64,000 bases of DNA, taken from contig CABVRZ010000001.1 in NCBI GenBank assembly GCA_902500775.1, positions 91,182-155,181 on the forward strand, given 5' to 3'. Below, piece after piece: positions 7,593 to 16,710 of the stretch; the first letter of the stretch is position 1; the number at the start of each line of letters is the position of its first letter. The notes under the pieces are model-generated. The model was not told the DNA's origin and did no database searches. It saw only the letters and a program-made list of their open reading frames with translations. Position numbers and translations under genes: made by a program. Source of the stretch: an uncultured Nitrospira sp. (lineage in GTDB: Bacteria > Nitrospirota > Nitrospiria > Nitrospirales > Nitrospiraceae).

Positions 7593-9144
7593 GAGGCTCC
7601 GCACTCCTTTCTGTTCCCGACATGGTGAACCCAGTAGATTCCCAGTATCGCCTGATTGATTGTGCCAGTTGCGTTACACTCTGTTCAGCCATACTGACGG
7701 GAACGGCTTCTTCTCCCACGGAGGCCATCAAGGTGGCATAGGCCGTTTCCAAGCCTGCACGTGCCGTATCCAAACGCACATCGGCTGCAACATCGTTGGC
7801 CCGTTCCCGAATCAAGGTGAGATCGTTCGTCCGTTGAGTCAGCCACAAATTCCTCGTCTGCTCCACAATTGCAGTCTGTGTCTGTTGATAGTTTCTTGCA
7901 TCCTGGTATTCTTGCTTCGCCAGCACAAACTGCGTGGCGCCGACATGCACCTCCGTCAGAATAGACAGGCTGAGCGCCATACTTTGGACATCCAACATAT
8001 GCCCATTTGCGTCGATTGCTTTGAGCTTGGCCGGAGTCCGAAACACCGACAGCAAGTTCCAACTGGCCTGGGCGGCATAGCTAAGCCAATTTTGATACAA
8101 CAGAAAACTGTTACCGTTGTAGTAGCCGCCTAATGAGAGTTTCAGACTCGGAAACAGTTCCAGAAACACGGCCTTGGCTTCCTTGGCGTTAATGCGCTTT
8201 TTATAGTCGATGGTGCGTAACTCCGGCCTGAGCAGGAGTGCTTGCTCTTCCATCTTCTGAACATCCAAATTGACCACGGGAATCTCGGTTTCTCTGGATG
8301 GCACGACGAGATCGAACGACGATCCTGGCGGCAACCCCATCATGGAGGCCAGCTGCGCTTTCGCGGTACTGAGCTCACGAAATAGTCGCCGCACCTCACG
8401 CTGAATATTGAGTAAATCTCGCTGGTAGTTGAGCGGCGTCAACGGAGCCTGAAGTTTCTGGCCGACGATCCGTTTCGTGCTCTCCAACGCCTTGCTCACC
8501 GAGTCATCCAAGAACTGAATTCGCGGAAGCACCCGCTCTGCACTTACTGCCCGCCAATAGGCCCCTCTCACATCCTGGATTAACCGTACCGCCAGACGTC
8601 GCTTTTCTTCCTCGGCCACCATCACGTTGTCGGCCGCCTGTAGCGCACGCACAAACGACAGACCAAAATCGAGCACATCCCAACTCAACGCGAGATTGCC
8701 GGACGTGACGTTTTTTTCAGAGGAGGTGAACGGTTCAACCGCCGGGCGGCCTGTGAGAATAGATTGTCCAACTCCACCAGCGAAATTATTCCGTCCATCG
8801 AACCCGGCATTAGCCGCGACGTGAGGAAGCAGTGAATAGTGCGCCACATTCAATTGCTGATGCGCGAGTTGAACTTGAATCGTTTTGACCTTTGCCTCCA
8901 GGTTGTACTTGACGGCCCGTGCCATCGCCTCATATAAATCGATCGGCCCGGAAAGCGGTTCTTCAACTGCGGAGATCGCAAGAAAATCTTTCACGGCCCG
9001 AGACTGGATCTCCCCAGTATCCAGTGGATGCGGCTTAATGAGACATCCACTCATCATGAGCAGTGTCGTCACCCCTAGGATGGCCCATGGGGTTGTAGGC
9101 TTTCCTCGACGCTGCATGCCTAATAACAGGTAGATCGCTGGCAC
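7570..9144 (-). CDS. TolC-family outer membrane export channel (lipoprotein)
   Basis: 524 residues from a GTG at 9144 with a strong GAGGGGGG site. A later ATG at 9117 would give a more usual signal peptide. The lipobox is LLMMSGC. The rest is the alpha-helical TolC/OEP repeat pattern (YEAMARAVKYNLEAKVKTIQ near the N-terminus and a second OEP repeat in the C-terminal half, including ELRTIDYKKRINAKEAKAVF). It is the first gene of the four-gene export operon and forms the outer membrane duct. No ABC ATPase or RND pump is encoded in this operon. Confidence 0.88.
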   Translation of the reverse strand: MPAIYLLLGMQRRGKPTTPWAILGVTTLLMMSGCLIKPHPLDTGEIQSRAVKDFLAISAVEEPLSGPIDLYEAMARAVKYNLEAKVKTIQVQLAHQQLNVAHYSLLPHVAANAGFDGRNNFAGGVGQSILTGRPAVEPFTSSEKNVTSGNLALSWDVLDFGLSFVRALQAADNVMVAEEEKRRLAVRLIQDVRGAYWRAVSAERVLPRIQFLDDSVSKALESTKRIVGQKLQAPLTPLNYQRDLLNIQREVRRLFRELSTAKAQLASMMGLPPGSSFDLVVPSRETEIPVVNLDVQKMEEQALLLRPELRTIDYKKRINAKEAKAVFLELFPSLKLSLGGYYNGNSFLLYQNWLSYAAQASWNLLSVFRTPAKLKAIDANGHMLDVQSMALSLSILTEVHVGATQFVLAKQEYQDARNYQQTQTAIVEQTRNLWLTQRTNDLTLIRERANDVAADVRLDTARAGLETAYATLMASVGEEAVPVSMAEQSVTQLAQSIRRYWESTGFTMSGTERSAEPHATPVAQ

Positions 9145-9512
9145 AGTCCCCCCTCATCAATATGAGAGCGCTTTGCAGTAACGATATCGGCTCGGCCAAT
9201 ACGGAACTTGATCAAACTGAGGGAAATGGACTTAAACCATAAGGAGATAAGGAGAAACAGCTAAGAATAGAACAAAATTGAACATGAACGGCTCTTATCT
9301 GTCATACAACAGGACATCCCCATCAGCCTCCGCCCCTACCATATTTAGGAGTACAAGATTCGCCAATCTCCTGCACATTGAACATGGCGCTGCCTCACCT
9401 GCACCTCCCTTCTTCCAGGGTACTTCCTTGGTGTCTACCTGTTCCTCTCCTGCTTGGCTACCCTTCTTCTAACAGACACCAGCCACGCAACCCTTTCACC
9501 GGGAGGATGACC
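9145..9512. other. Divergent intergenic region upstream of the export operon
   Basis: About 370 bp between the tolC start (minus) and the zinc-ribbon gene (plus). It must hold both promoters. No ORF, repeat or convincing operator was recognised. Confidence 0.5.
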
Positions 9513-9758
9513 ATGAGCTGTTCACGTTGTCAGGGGCTAATGGTAAGGGAACATTTCTTGGATTTTGACGGCACCATTGGACATATGTGGGCGAGCGGCC
9601 ACCGTTGTATGAATTGCGGGAACGTTCATGATCCGGTCATCGAGCAACACCGCCGGACGAGACCAGAGCCAGTGCTCACCATCCCAAGCGGTGACAAGGA
9701 CTACAGTGAAGACGAGTTCGAAACAGACCTGCCTTCCGTCATGAGGCAAGCAGCATGA
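9513..9758 (+). CDS. Small zinc-ribbon protein, CSRCQGLMV family
   Basis: 81 residues. Two Cys pairs, C3/C6 (CSRC) and C32/C35 (CMNC), suggest a zinc ribbon. The ATG at 9513 is preferred to 9507 because GGAGG at 9502-9506 gives correct spacing only for 9513. A clear paralogue sits at 33831-34133, sharing CSRCQGLMV and the RC..CG.V.D.VI pattern. The C-terminal tail is acidic. It lies 67 bp upstream of a receiver-only protein on the same strand and is probably co-transcribed. The function is unknown; a nucleic-acid or protein-binding adaptor is possible. Confidence 0.7.
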   Translation: MSCSRCQGLMVREHFLDFDGTIGHMWASGHRCMNCGNVHDPVIEQHRRTRPEPVLTIPSGDKDYSEDEFETDLPSVMRQAA

Positions 9759-9825
9759 CAGCGACGTACTACAGCATCTCGGCCTCGAGGTATTCGCTCA
9801 TCTGTCTAGTTGCGGGGAGGGCAGC

Positions 9826-10188
9826 ATGGCTTCCATCTTGATCGTCGATGATGACGATTCACTCAGAGTGCTCTTACGCCGCATACTCGAGGACGATGGA
9901 CATCAGATTCGAGAGGCTGCAAACGGTCACGTTGGGCTCACGCTCTATCGCGAGAAACCCACCGACCTTGTCATCACCGATATCTTGATGCCGGAACGGG
10001 ACGGGATGGAAGTCACCCTGGCTTTGACTCGGGAATTCCTAGACGCCAGAGTCATTGCCATGACCGGGGCAACTGGTGACCAGAGTTTTTTGAATATTGC
10101 GAAACTCTTTGGCGCCAGGCGGGTGATTCAGAAGCCTTTTTCGCCACCGGAACTCCTTCGCGCAGTGCGATTCACGCTGAGTCATTAA
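9826..10188 (+). CDS. Single-domain response regulator (CheY-like receiver)
   Basis: 120 residues with only a receiver domain. Acidic residues D9/D10, the phospho-acceptor D52 (VITDILMPERDG), T80 and K103 (QKPF) are all present. There is no output domain, so it would act by protein contact or in a phosphorelay. The start has GGGGAGGGCAGC before ATG. It follows the zinc-ribbon gene and no histidine kinase is nearby. Confidence 0.88.
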   Translation: MASILIVDDDDSLRVLLRRILEDDGHQIREAANGHVGLTLYREKPTDLVITDILMPERDGMEVTLALTREFLDARVIAMTGATGDQSFLNIAKLFGARRVIQKPFSPPELLRAVRFTLSH

Positions 10189-10234
10189 CGTGACCAACAT
10201 AGCCCTCAGGCGAATAGGTGAGGAAGCCACCCAG

Positions 10235-11680
10235 CTATGAGTCGGCGTTCGCTTTCCCCTCCTGTCTTGTGGATCGAGATGCCAATGGCGGTAGGAGTGA
10301 CCCTGCGACCATCCCGATGCCCGCCACCAGGAACCCAACCAGTTGCGGAGGCCATACATCGGTCGGTTGACTCACCAGTTCCAATAGCAGCCAACTCACA
10401 AGCCCGGCTATGATGGCACATCCAGCTCCTTGCGCTGTGGCTCGCTTCCAATAAAGCCCCGCAAAGAGTGGGATAAACGCCGCCACCAAGGTCACTTTGT
10501 ACGTACTGACAACAAGCTTGTAGATGGTCGCATCGGACCAGAGTGCAACGACCAACACGAGTGAGGCAAATGCTACCAAGACTATGCGCATCAGGCGCAG
10601 AAACTCCGAGTCATTCACGTGTTGAAACAATGGTCTAAGCACATTCTCACTGAGCGCCACCGACGGCGCCAACAATGTCGCACTGGAACAGCTCATCACG
10701 GCTGACAGCAGCGCCCCGAAAAAGATCACCTGCGCAGCCACCGGCGTATGCTGCAAGATTAACGTCGGCAACACTAGCTGGGAATCCTGCTCCAGCAGGG
10801 CTCCAAACTTGTCAGGATCCACCAACGTGGCCGAATAGGCGAGAAACATCGGAACAAAGCAGAATGCGAAATAGAGTCCGGCCCCCAATAGCGCCCCCCG
10901 CACGGCTGTCTGCTCGTTCTTCGCCGAGGTGATCCGCTGGAACACATCCTGCTGTGGGATCGATCCAAGCATCATGGTTATCCAAGCACCCAGAAAAGGA
11001 ATCCACTCTACGAGCGTCGGCGGCGGAAACAGGTCGAGCTTACCGGCCTCCGCTGCGTGGGTGATCACCGCAGGCACACCGCCAGCCAGATCACCAACAA
11101 TGGTGGCAATATAGAGAAGCCCTCCCATGATCACTGAGATTTGTACGAAATCGAGAATGGCAACTGAAAACATCCCTCCAAACGTCGTATAGGTGAGCAC
11201 AATCATCGCGCCAATCATGATCCCAACCGGTTGGCTGACTCCACCATCTGTCACCACATTCAGGACCAGCCCCAGCACCTTGAATTGGGCCGCCACCCAA
11301 CCTACGTATGAGGCGACGATGCAGAGCGTGCAGAGGACTTCGACCGTACGGTTGTACCGGTAACGATAGTAGTCTCCCACCGTCAGTAGATTGAGGCGAT
11401 ACAAGCGAGGAGCGAAAAACAGCCCGGCCAGCATCAAGCACATGCTGGATCCAAATGGATCAGCCACGACGCCACGAAGACCCTCTTTGACGAATGTGGC
11501 AGAGATGCCCAGCACCGCTTCCGCACCGAACCACGTCGCAAACACGGTGGCGATAACCACCGGCAGGGGTAGACTCCGCCCGGCTACGGCAAAGTCCTTG
11601 GAATTCTGCACGCGTGTCGCGGCGAATAGCCCAATGCCGATAGAAAGGAGGAGGTAGAGCGTGACGAACCAGAAGACCAC
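10235..11680 (-). CDS. Sodium:solute symporter (SSS family)
   Basis: 481 residues, about 13 membrane helices. The N-terminal KDFAVAGRSLPLPVVIATVFATWFGAEAV pattern and GDYYRYRYNR are typical of the SSS family, which imports organic solutes or ions with sodium. The substrate cannot be read from the sequence. The start is a GTG with no clear Shine-Dalgarno. The gene converges on the receiver gene with a 46-bp gap. Confidence 0.82.
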   Translation of the reverse strand: MVFWFVTLYLLLSIGIGLFAATRVQNSKDFAVAGRSLPLPVVIATVFATWFGAEAVLGISATFVKEGLRGVVADPFGSSMCLMLAGLFFAPRLYRLNLLTVGDYYRYRYNRTVEVLCTLCIVASYVGWVAAQFKVLGLVLNVVTDGGVSQPVGIMIGAMIVLTYTTFGGMFSVAILDFVQISVIMGGLLYIATIVGDLAGGVPAVITHAAEAGKLDLFPPPTLVEWIPFLGAWITMMLGSIPQQDVFQRITSAKNEQTAVRGALLGAGLYFAFCFVPMFLAYSATLVDPDKFGALLEQDSQLVLPTLILQHTPVAAQVIFFGALLSAVMSCSSATLLAPSVALSENVLRPLFQHVNDSEFLRLMRIVLVAFASLVLVVALWSDATIYKLVVSTYKVTLVAAFIPLFAGLYWKRATAQGAGCAIIAGLVSWLLLELVSQPTDVWPPQLVGFLVAGIGMVAGSLLPPLASRSTRQEGKANADS

Positions 11681-11722
11681 GCGCGCAGAATACGTCTATC
11701 TCGGTTTGCAATCAATCGATAA

Positions 11723-14071
11723 TCAAGAAACCTGCCTGCATTGAGGGGGACCGCTCAAGCATCTCGGCTGATACAGGAGCGCCAACCAGTCCGTCTCCTT
11801 CCCAAAAAACTCAGAGGTAGGAGTCGGCACAGGCCCGTTAATCTCGATCACCGTAGCCGGCCGATCTTGAGAAGTGGGATTCCGCACGAGGTTCCACTGA
11901 CTGGTCACTGCAACCTTCGATCCGTCACGACGCACATGGATAAGCTGCCCTATCCACCGCCCCTTCGCGTAAAGCTCCTCCTGTATCACCTTAAGCGGAA
12001 CAGGGAACAGTGTCTTGAGCAGTTGATGGGAAGTGGTCCCCAATGCATCCTGAGGCTCCCAGCCGTACAGTGTCTTAGCCTCAGGGCTCCAGTATCGGAT
12101 AGTACCATCTAGATTTCTGACCATAAGCGCTTTAGTAACGACGGTGCTGTTGCTGGATGATATATCCGCCGCTTGAGAAGGAATTGCTGCATGCGCGCTT
12201 GCCAAAATGCCATGTGTCAATTCCGCTACGAGCGTGGATCCTGGAACAGTTAAATGAAGTCGATCCCCAAAGTACACCACCCCGTCCTTCACCACTCCAC
12301 ATTGAGATCGCGCACAGAACAACTGGGAGATATCGACAAACTCAAACCCAAATTTATCAGACTCTTCAGAGAGCGCAGCATTCACCGTATCCAAGCTCTC
12401 GGTCCCCAGCTCAACAGTCTTTGGAAGCTCCCTCGTGAACGTCTCGAGCTTATAAAGATAGCGGTGCGTATCGGCTGAGAGCCGGGCTACCTGGGAATAG
12501 ATAACGACTCGATGGCCCTTTAATTTCTCAAACAATGCATCGAGTTGAACTCGAAATTCTTCGTCGCCGATTTGTTCATATAGCCGCAACCAGTTGGATG
12601 ATACAATAATTGCATCCATTTTATTGTTAGGGACATAGCTATCCACAAACCAGTCGTAGAAGTCAGCACACCGCCCCTCCGTCACACGCACGGCCCAACA
12701 AGACCCACCGGTTAGCTGTACGATGTGACCCTCGCCAAGCACCCGCACAAGCCCTGGATATAAGTGAGCAGCGAGGCTATCGCCATACAACACCAATCTC
12801 TTAGGGGATCGAGACGCATCGTCATTGGCCTGAGCGGATGCCTTCGATACCATGTCACAGTGGTTCTGCAAGAGTGTGGTATAGGGCTGGTCCACTTCAA
12901 AAAAACACGTGTAGATTCGCCATTGTGCTTCCATCTCTGTCGCAAGCTTGGTTTTCCCTTCCACGGTAACCAGTCGCAAACCGACGGTGGAGACCATGAG
13001 CACCGCCGCAGAAGCCAACGACACTCTCCACAGTAATTGTTTAGAGATGAGCGTCCCTCGACGAAACGGCATTTCAACATACCGCCAGGTCACATAGGCG
13101 AGGCCGAACGCAAGAACCACAAGGGCTGCGATAACCACTTCATCAGGCTCAGCCAGGCTTCGATGGCGGGCAAACGCCAATAACGGCTGATGCCATAAGT
13201 AGGCACTGTAGCTGACCAGCCCAACCCCAACGAGCACTTTACTCATCAACAACCGCCCAACGAACGTGTCCGGTAGCGCAAACACGATTATCAAACCAGC
13301 GCCTACTGTTGGTATCAACGCATACACACCAGGGAACGGGGTCTCTTTACTAAAAGTCAGTACTCCGATAGCGATCAATCCGAACCCAATGACACTGAAC
13401 ACTTGCTTGAGAGCCAGAGGAATCCGGTCATGCTCGTTCGTTTCCAGGTAGAACGCGATGAGGGAACCCACCGCCAGTTCCCATGCACGAGTTGGTAATA
13501 AAAAAAACGCCGCTATCGGTTTCGTGCTGGTCAGATACACAGCCACCGCGAAGCTGAGGAGCGCCACAACTGCCACAAGTCTTACAATCCGCTTTCGCCC
13601 CATGCGCCAGGCCAACATCAAAACGAGCGGAAATAGCACGTAAAACTGCTCCTCTACCCCTAAACTCCACGTATGCAGCAGCGGCTTCAACTCTGTGCCT
13701 GCATCGAAGTAATTACTGTGCTGCCAAAAGAAGATGTTCGACGCAAACACCACGACCGCTATCGCACTATTCGCAAACTCTATCGCGTCGCTCGGCATAA
13801 GCCACAGCCAGGCAAAGGGCAGACACACCGCCATGACCACGTACAACGCGGGCAGGATACGCCGCGCACGTCGTTCATAAAACTTCAGCAGTGAAAACTG
13901 ACCGGTCTCAAGTTCCTTGAGGATAATCGTGGTAATCAAGTACCCGCTAATGACAAAGAACACATCCACGCCAATAAAGCCCCCACTGAACAGTTGGACA
14001 CCGGCGTGGAATAATATGACGGGAATGATGGCGATGGCTCGCAAACCATCTATTTCAGGACGATACCGCAT
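11723..14071 (-). CDS. OafA-type acyltransferase + SGNH esterase + C-terminal PAS domain
   Basis: 782 residues. Residues 1 to about 345 are the ten-helix acyltransferase-3 domain (RPEIDGLRAIAIIPVILFHAG with its conserved His). Residues about 390-620 are a periplasmic SGNH-type domain (VLYGDSLAAHLYP with the catalytic Ser, FGDRLHLTVPGS with the His). Both parts are known together in O-acetyltransferases that modify surface glycans. Unusually, residues about 640-750 form a PAS-like domain (MVRNLDGTIRYWSPEAKTLYGWEP...HVRRDGSKVAVTSQW). It appears monocistronic with no clear ribosome site. Surface polysaccharide or peptidoglycan acylation is inferred from the family. Confidence 0.83.
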   Translation of the reverse strand: MRYRPEIDGLRAIAIIPVILFHAGVQLFSGGFIGVDVFFVISGYLITTIILKELETGQFSLLKFYERRARRILPALYVVMAVCLPFAWLWLMPSDAIEFANSAIAVVVFASNIFFWQHSNYFDAGTELKPLLHTWSLGVEEQFYVLFPLVLMLAWRMGRKRIVRLVAVVALLSFAVAVYLTSTKPIAAFFLLPTRAWELAVGSLIAFYLETNEHDRIPLALKQVFSVIGFGLIAIGVLTFSKETPFPGVYALIPTVGAGLIIVFALPDTFVGRLLMSKVLVGVGLVSYSAYLWHQPLLAFARHRSLAEPDEVVIAALVVLAFGLAYVTWRYVEMPFRRGTLISKQLLWRVSLASAAVLMVSTVGLRLVTVEGKTKLATEMEAQWRIYTCFFEVDQPYTTLLQNHCDMVSKASAQANDDASRSPKRLVLYGDSLAAHLYPGLVRVLGEGHIVQLTGGSCWAVRVTEGRCADFYDWFVDSYVPNNKMDAIIVSSNWLRLYEQIGDEEFRVQLDALFEKLKGHRVVIYSQVARLSADTHRYLYKLETFTRELPKTVELGTESLDTVNAALSEESDKFGFEFVDISQLFCARSQCGVVKDGVVYFGDRLHLTVPGSTLVAELTHGILASAHAAIPSQAADISSSNSTVVTKALMVRNLDGTIRYWSPEAKTLYGWEPQDALGTTSHQLLKTLFPVPLKVIQEELYAKGRWIGQLIHVRRDGSKVAVTSQWNLVRNPTSQDRPATVIEINGPVPTPTSEFFGKETDWLALLYQPRCLSGPPQCRQVS

Positions 14072-14382
14072 ATCAATAATGCAACTATCTAATTGAAGCG
14101 ACCAAAAACGGGGCCTTCATTTATCGAGACAGCATTAACCTTTAGGAAGATCTAATTCGTTCTGCTTTTCTATTATCCCCCACTCAAACACGGAGATTCA
14201 ACCAGTCTCCATTCACAGTTGTGATACCAGCAGACTCAACCTCACTGATTACTGATCTTTTACACTTCAGACCAAACTCGCGATCATCACATGACACCTC
14301 GATCTAGCAGATTATTGACAAACTCTCTCCCCAACTAAAAGCTGGTGTGATCGGCAGGGTTCTCATCAGAAGGACCTCACCG
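14072..14382. other. Intergenic region upstream of the acyltransferase
   Basis: About 310 bp, relatively AT-rich. It presumably carries the acyltransferase promoter on the minus strand. No gene or repeat was recognised before the transposase remnant begins. Confidence 0.5.
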
Positions 14383-14385
14383 ATG

Positions 14386-15225
14386 ATGCGCACTGCTGAT
14401 CCGTAGGTAGCCCTGTTCTACCACCTCAATGTGGGGCAGTTTGTCACTGCCGATCACCCGATGCGGAAGATCCAACCGTTGATCAACATCACGCGCATTC
14501 GGCAACTCTCCCCGTCTCTCTATTCGGACACGGGTTGTCCCTCGATTCCGCCGACGCAAGTGTTCCTGGCGCTTGTGGTGGATCTCTGTTGGGCATTACC
14601 TCGGAGCGGGCCGTGGTGTGTGAGTTGACCGGGAATCTGGTGCTGCGGTGACTTGTCGGATTGAATCTGGACCAGCAGCCATGGGATCACTCCACGTTCT
14701 GGCAGAACCGGAAGCGGAGGTTTTTATGGAGAGCGGCATCCTCAAGCGGCTCCTTGATGAAACAGTGGCCCACACGATGACGCAGACGCTGGTCTCGCCA
14801 CGTACAACGCTCAATGGGACTCTGGTGCCGGCCAATGCCTCCCCTCAGAGCTTCGTGCCCCGGGCAGTCTTCTTGAACCCTGAGGAATACAAGAGCTGGC
14901 TTCGATCGTTGGAAGCGGGGCCGGATTCGGACCAGGCCTCGGGTACTCCCACGGTCCCGCCTCAACCACGAATCCCGCTGCCAAGCTGGTGAACAAGGGA
15001 ACTGGCACGACAGCGATGGTGGGCAACACCGTCAATGGCCTGATCGCGAATCCTCACCGGCTCTTACTGGGAATCAATGTCGAGATGTTCCGAGGCCCGG
15101 TTTCTGAGACAGACGAGGGACACGCGTTACTCGAGGCCTTCCCTCAGAAACACCCGGTGAGGATTCAGACGGTCGGAGCCAATAAGGGCTACTTTGCGAA
15201 ATACTTCCTGACGGCACTCGTGAGG
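14386..15225 (+). pseudogene. Decayed DDE transposase (IS1182/IS5-like)
   Basis: Pieces of one transposase lie in order but in different frames: QFVTADHPMRKIQPL (from about 14434), then LGITSERAVVCELTGNLVLR-stop-LVGLNLDQQPW, DHSTFWQNRKRRF, ESGILKRLLDETVAHTMTQ, SFVPRAVFLNPEEYKSWLRS, and NKGTGTTAMVGNTVNGL to NKGYFAKYFLTAL. There is an in-frame TAG at about codon 7, a TGA in place of a Trp codon, at least two frameshifts, a likely internal deletion near 14945, and loss of the 3' end after about 15225. The order and motifs match transposases with an InsH-type N-terminus. It is inactive. Confidence 0.85.
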
Positions 15226-15470
15226 TTAAAATTCCCGCGAGTCCTGGATGACCATTTTAAGATATTCTACTATTCCGAGCACGAGGATGTCCCACGGATA
15301 CGGGGTCACCCATACCAACCGGTACTGAGTCTGGAAGACCATATACGCCTGTCAATGGAGTTTCATCGATCGCTATCATCGCACCAGGGAAGTAGCAGAC
15401 GGATCTCTACGCCCCACAGTAGGGAACTCGCGCACCATTTAGAGATCACGGGAGGTAGGATCAGAAACAA

Positions 15471-15681
15471 TCTAGCAGTGTGTTGACAAACCCCGTGACG
15501 ACCTCGGAAAGGGCGTCGTGTCTGAGATCACGGATGACATTGGCGCGCCCCACAGGCTGTTCAGAAAGGCTGTCCAGCAAGGCCGCAGTGAGCGAAGAGG
15601 CGAATCGTACTCTCTGCCGTACGGTGAGCCTCTGAGCGAGGCGAGAACGCCGCTGGCGGCCTTTGTCAACAGCCTGCTAGT
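15471..15681. repeat. Nested inverted-repeat element, copy 4
   Basis: The outer left end TCTAGCAGTGTGTTGACAAA (15471-15490) mirrors the right end, whose reverse complement is ACTAGCAGGCTGTTGACAAA. Inside, a standard-length element starts near 15551 (ACAGGCTGTTCAGAAAGGC) and carries the shared core: AAGGCCGCAG, GAAGAGGCGA, a GTACGGTGAGCCTCTGAGCG segment and GAACGCCGCTGGCGG. A half element therefore seems to abut a full one. The TAG at its right end (15679-15677, minus) is the stop codon of the PilZ-like gene. Confidence 0.75.
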
Positions 15682-16144
15682 GATGTGCAAGAAATGTTGG
15701 TTCGTGCGTTCTGACTTGAGACCTTATCCGGCGGACCTTCGTTGGCTTGGGTAAGAATGCCCAGTATCGAGATGCCCCTAGTAAGAGGCGACAACCAACC
15801 AAAAAGAGGTTGCCGCGCGACTCGACGGGCAGGCGCTTTGTCCACCGCACCTCATAGAGGTTCAGGGCATATTCCCATCGAGTCTGAGGTACATGGAGTT
15901 CGAGTAGTTGTCGATTGCGAGGCTGACTACCCATGAGTACAAGAATCCCATGCTCACTACGATCAAGACTGTACACCTCCCCCTGTTCGATCACCATCCG
16001 CTCACCCTCGATCGATTCACAGAGACCATAAGCACAGACATTGGACTCATGAACTCGAACCTCTTGCCGGCGATCGAGAAACGAGCCGTCCGATTCCTCG
16101 TTCGTAGCACCCGACGTCACAACCATGGCATTCAGATCCTTCAT
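15677..16144 (-). CDS. PilZ-like domain protein
   Basis: 155 residues. The N-terminal DRRQEVRVHESNVCAYGL, the central EVYSLDRSEHGILVLMGSQP and the later LYEVRWTKRLPVE...FLVGCRLLLG follow the pattern of PilZ-type beta-barrels (Arg-rich start, S.xG, VxW, VGc). The exact RxxxR...D/NxSxxG c-di-GMP signature is imperfect, so ligand binding is uncertain. The start has GAGAGGTGACCAA before ATG. The reading frame ends exactly in the terminus of the repeat element. It appears monocistronic. Confidence 0.6.
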   Translation of the reverse strand: MKDLNAMVVTSGATNEESDGSFLDRRQEVRVHESNVCAYGLCESIEGERMVIEQGEVYSLDRSEHGILVLMGSQPRNRQLLELHVPQTRWEYALNLYEVRWTKRLPVESRGNLFLVGCRLLLGASRYWAFLPKPTKVRRIRSQVRTHEPTFLAHH

Positions 16145-16710
16145 TTGGTCACCTCTCGATTCAAGAACACGTCACTCGGAACATCACTTGAGAGCATTCC
16201 TCAATACGGGCATCAGCACCTACCACGATGAATGTTGAGCAAGTGTCATACCTGTGCAGCGCTTATGGAGTTCCTGCAGCGATCCAACTGGAGAATCATT
16301 GGGACTCCTTTGTTTCCGTTGGAGGGGTCAGTATTGAAAAACGAAGGAAAATGGATTCACCCTTCGGGTGGACTACTTTCAGATCTAGTTGATTCTGCTA
16401 AACAATTTCACGTGAATCAAAAATCATACAAGGGTGTGGGAACGGCTAGACCGAGAAGATCTCATTCGCATTACATTGAGGGCTAAAGGGGCTGACGAAA
16501 CCGTATGATCCCACATTTACACTTCCTCAATACAGGCAAGCGGCATGGAAATGAGCCTGTCTTGTCACGCACATCGCGTTTGTCGCAGGATAGCGAGAGA
16601 ACCCCTCATAAATCATGTGAGCTACGCATGCTTGATGCATTCACCATCATTGAGCATCGTCAGCCTTGTCCCAATTACTCGCTGGGGTAACAATGGACCA
16701 AACGGGATCG
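16145..16710. other. Intergenic region between PilZ-like gene and dinB
   Basis: About 565 bp, more AT-rich than its surroundings in 16300-16450. It holds the minus-strand promoter of the PilZ-like gene. An 84-codon plus-strand ORF at 16232-16486 has no recognisable features or ribosome site and was not accepted. Nothing else was seen. Confidence 0.5.

Noticed and set aside
16232-16486. 84-codon plus-strand ORF
   Set aside because: No ribosome site, no recognisable fold, and it lies in an AT-rich intergenic stretch.
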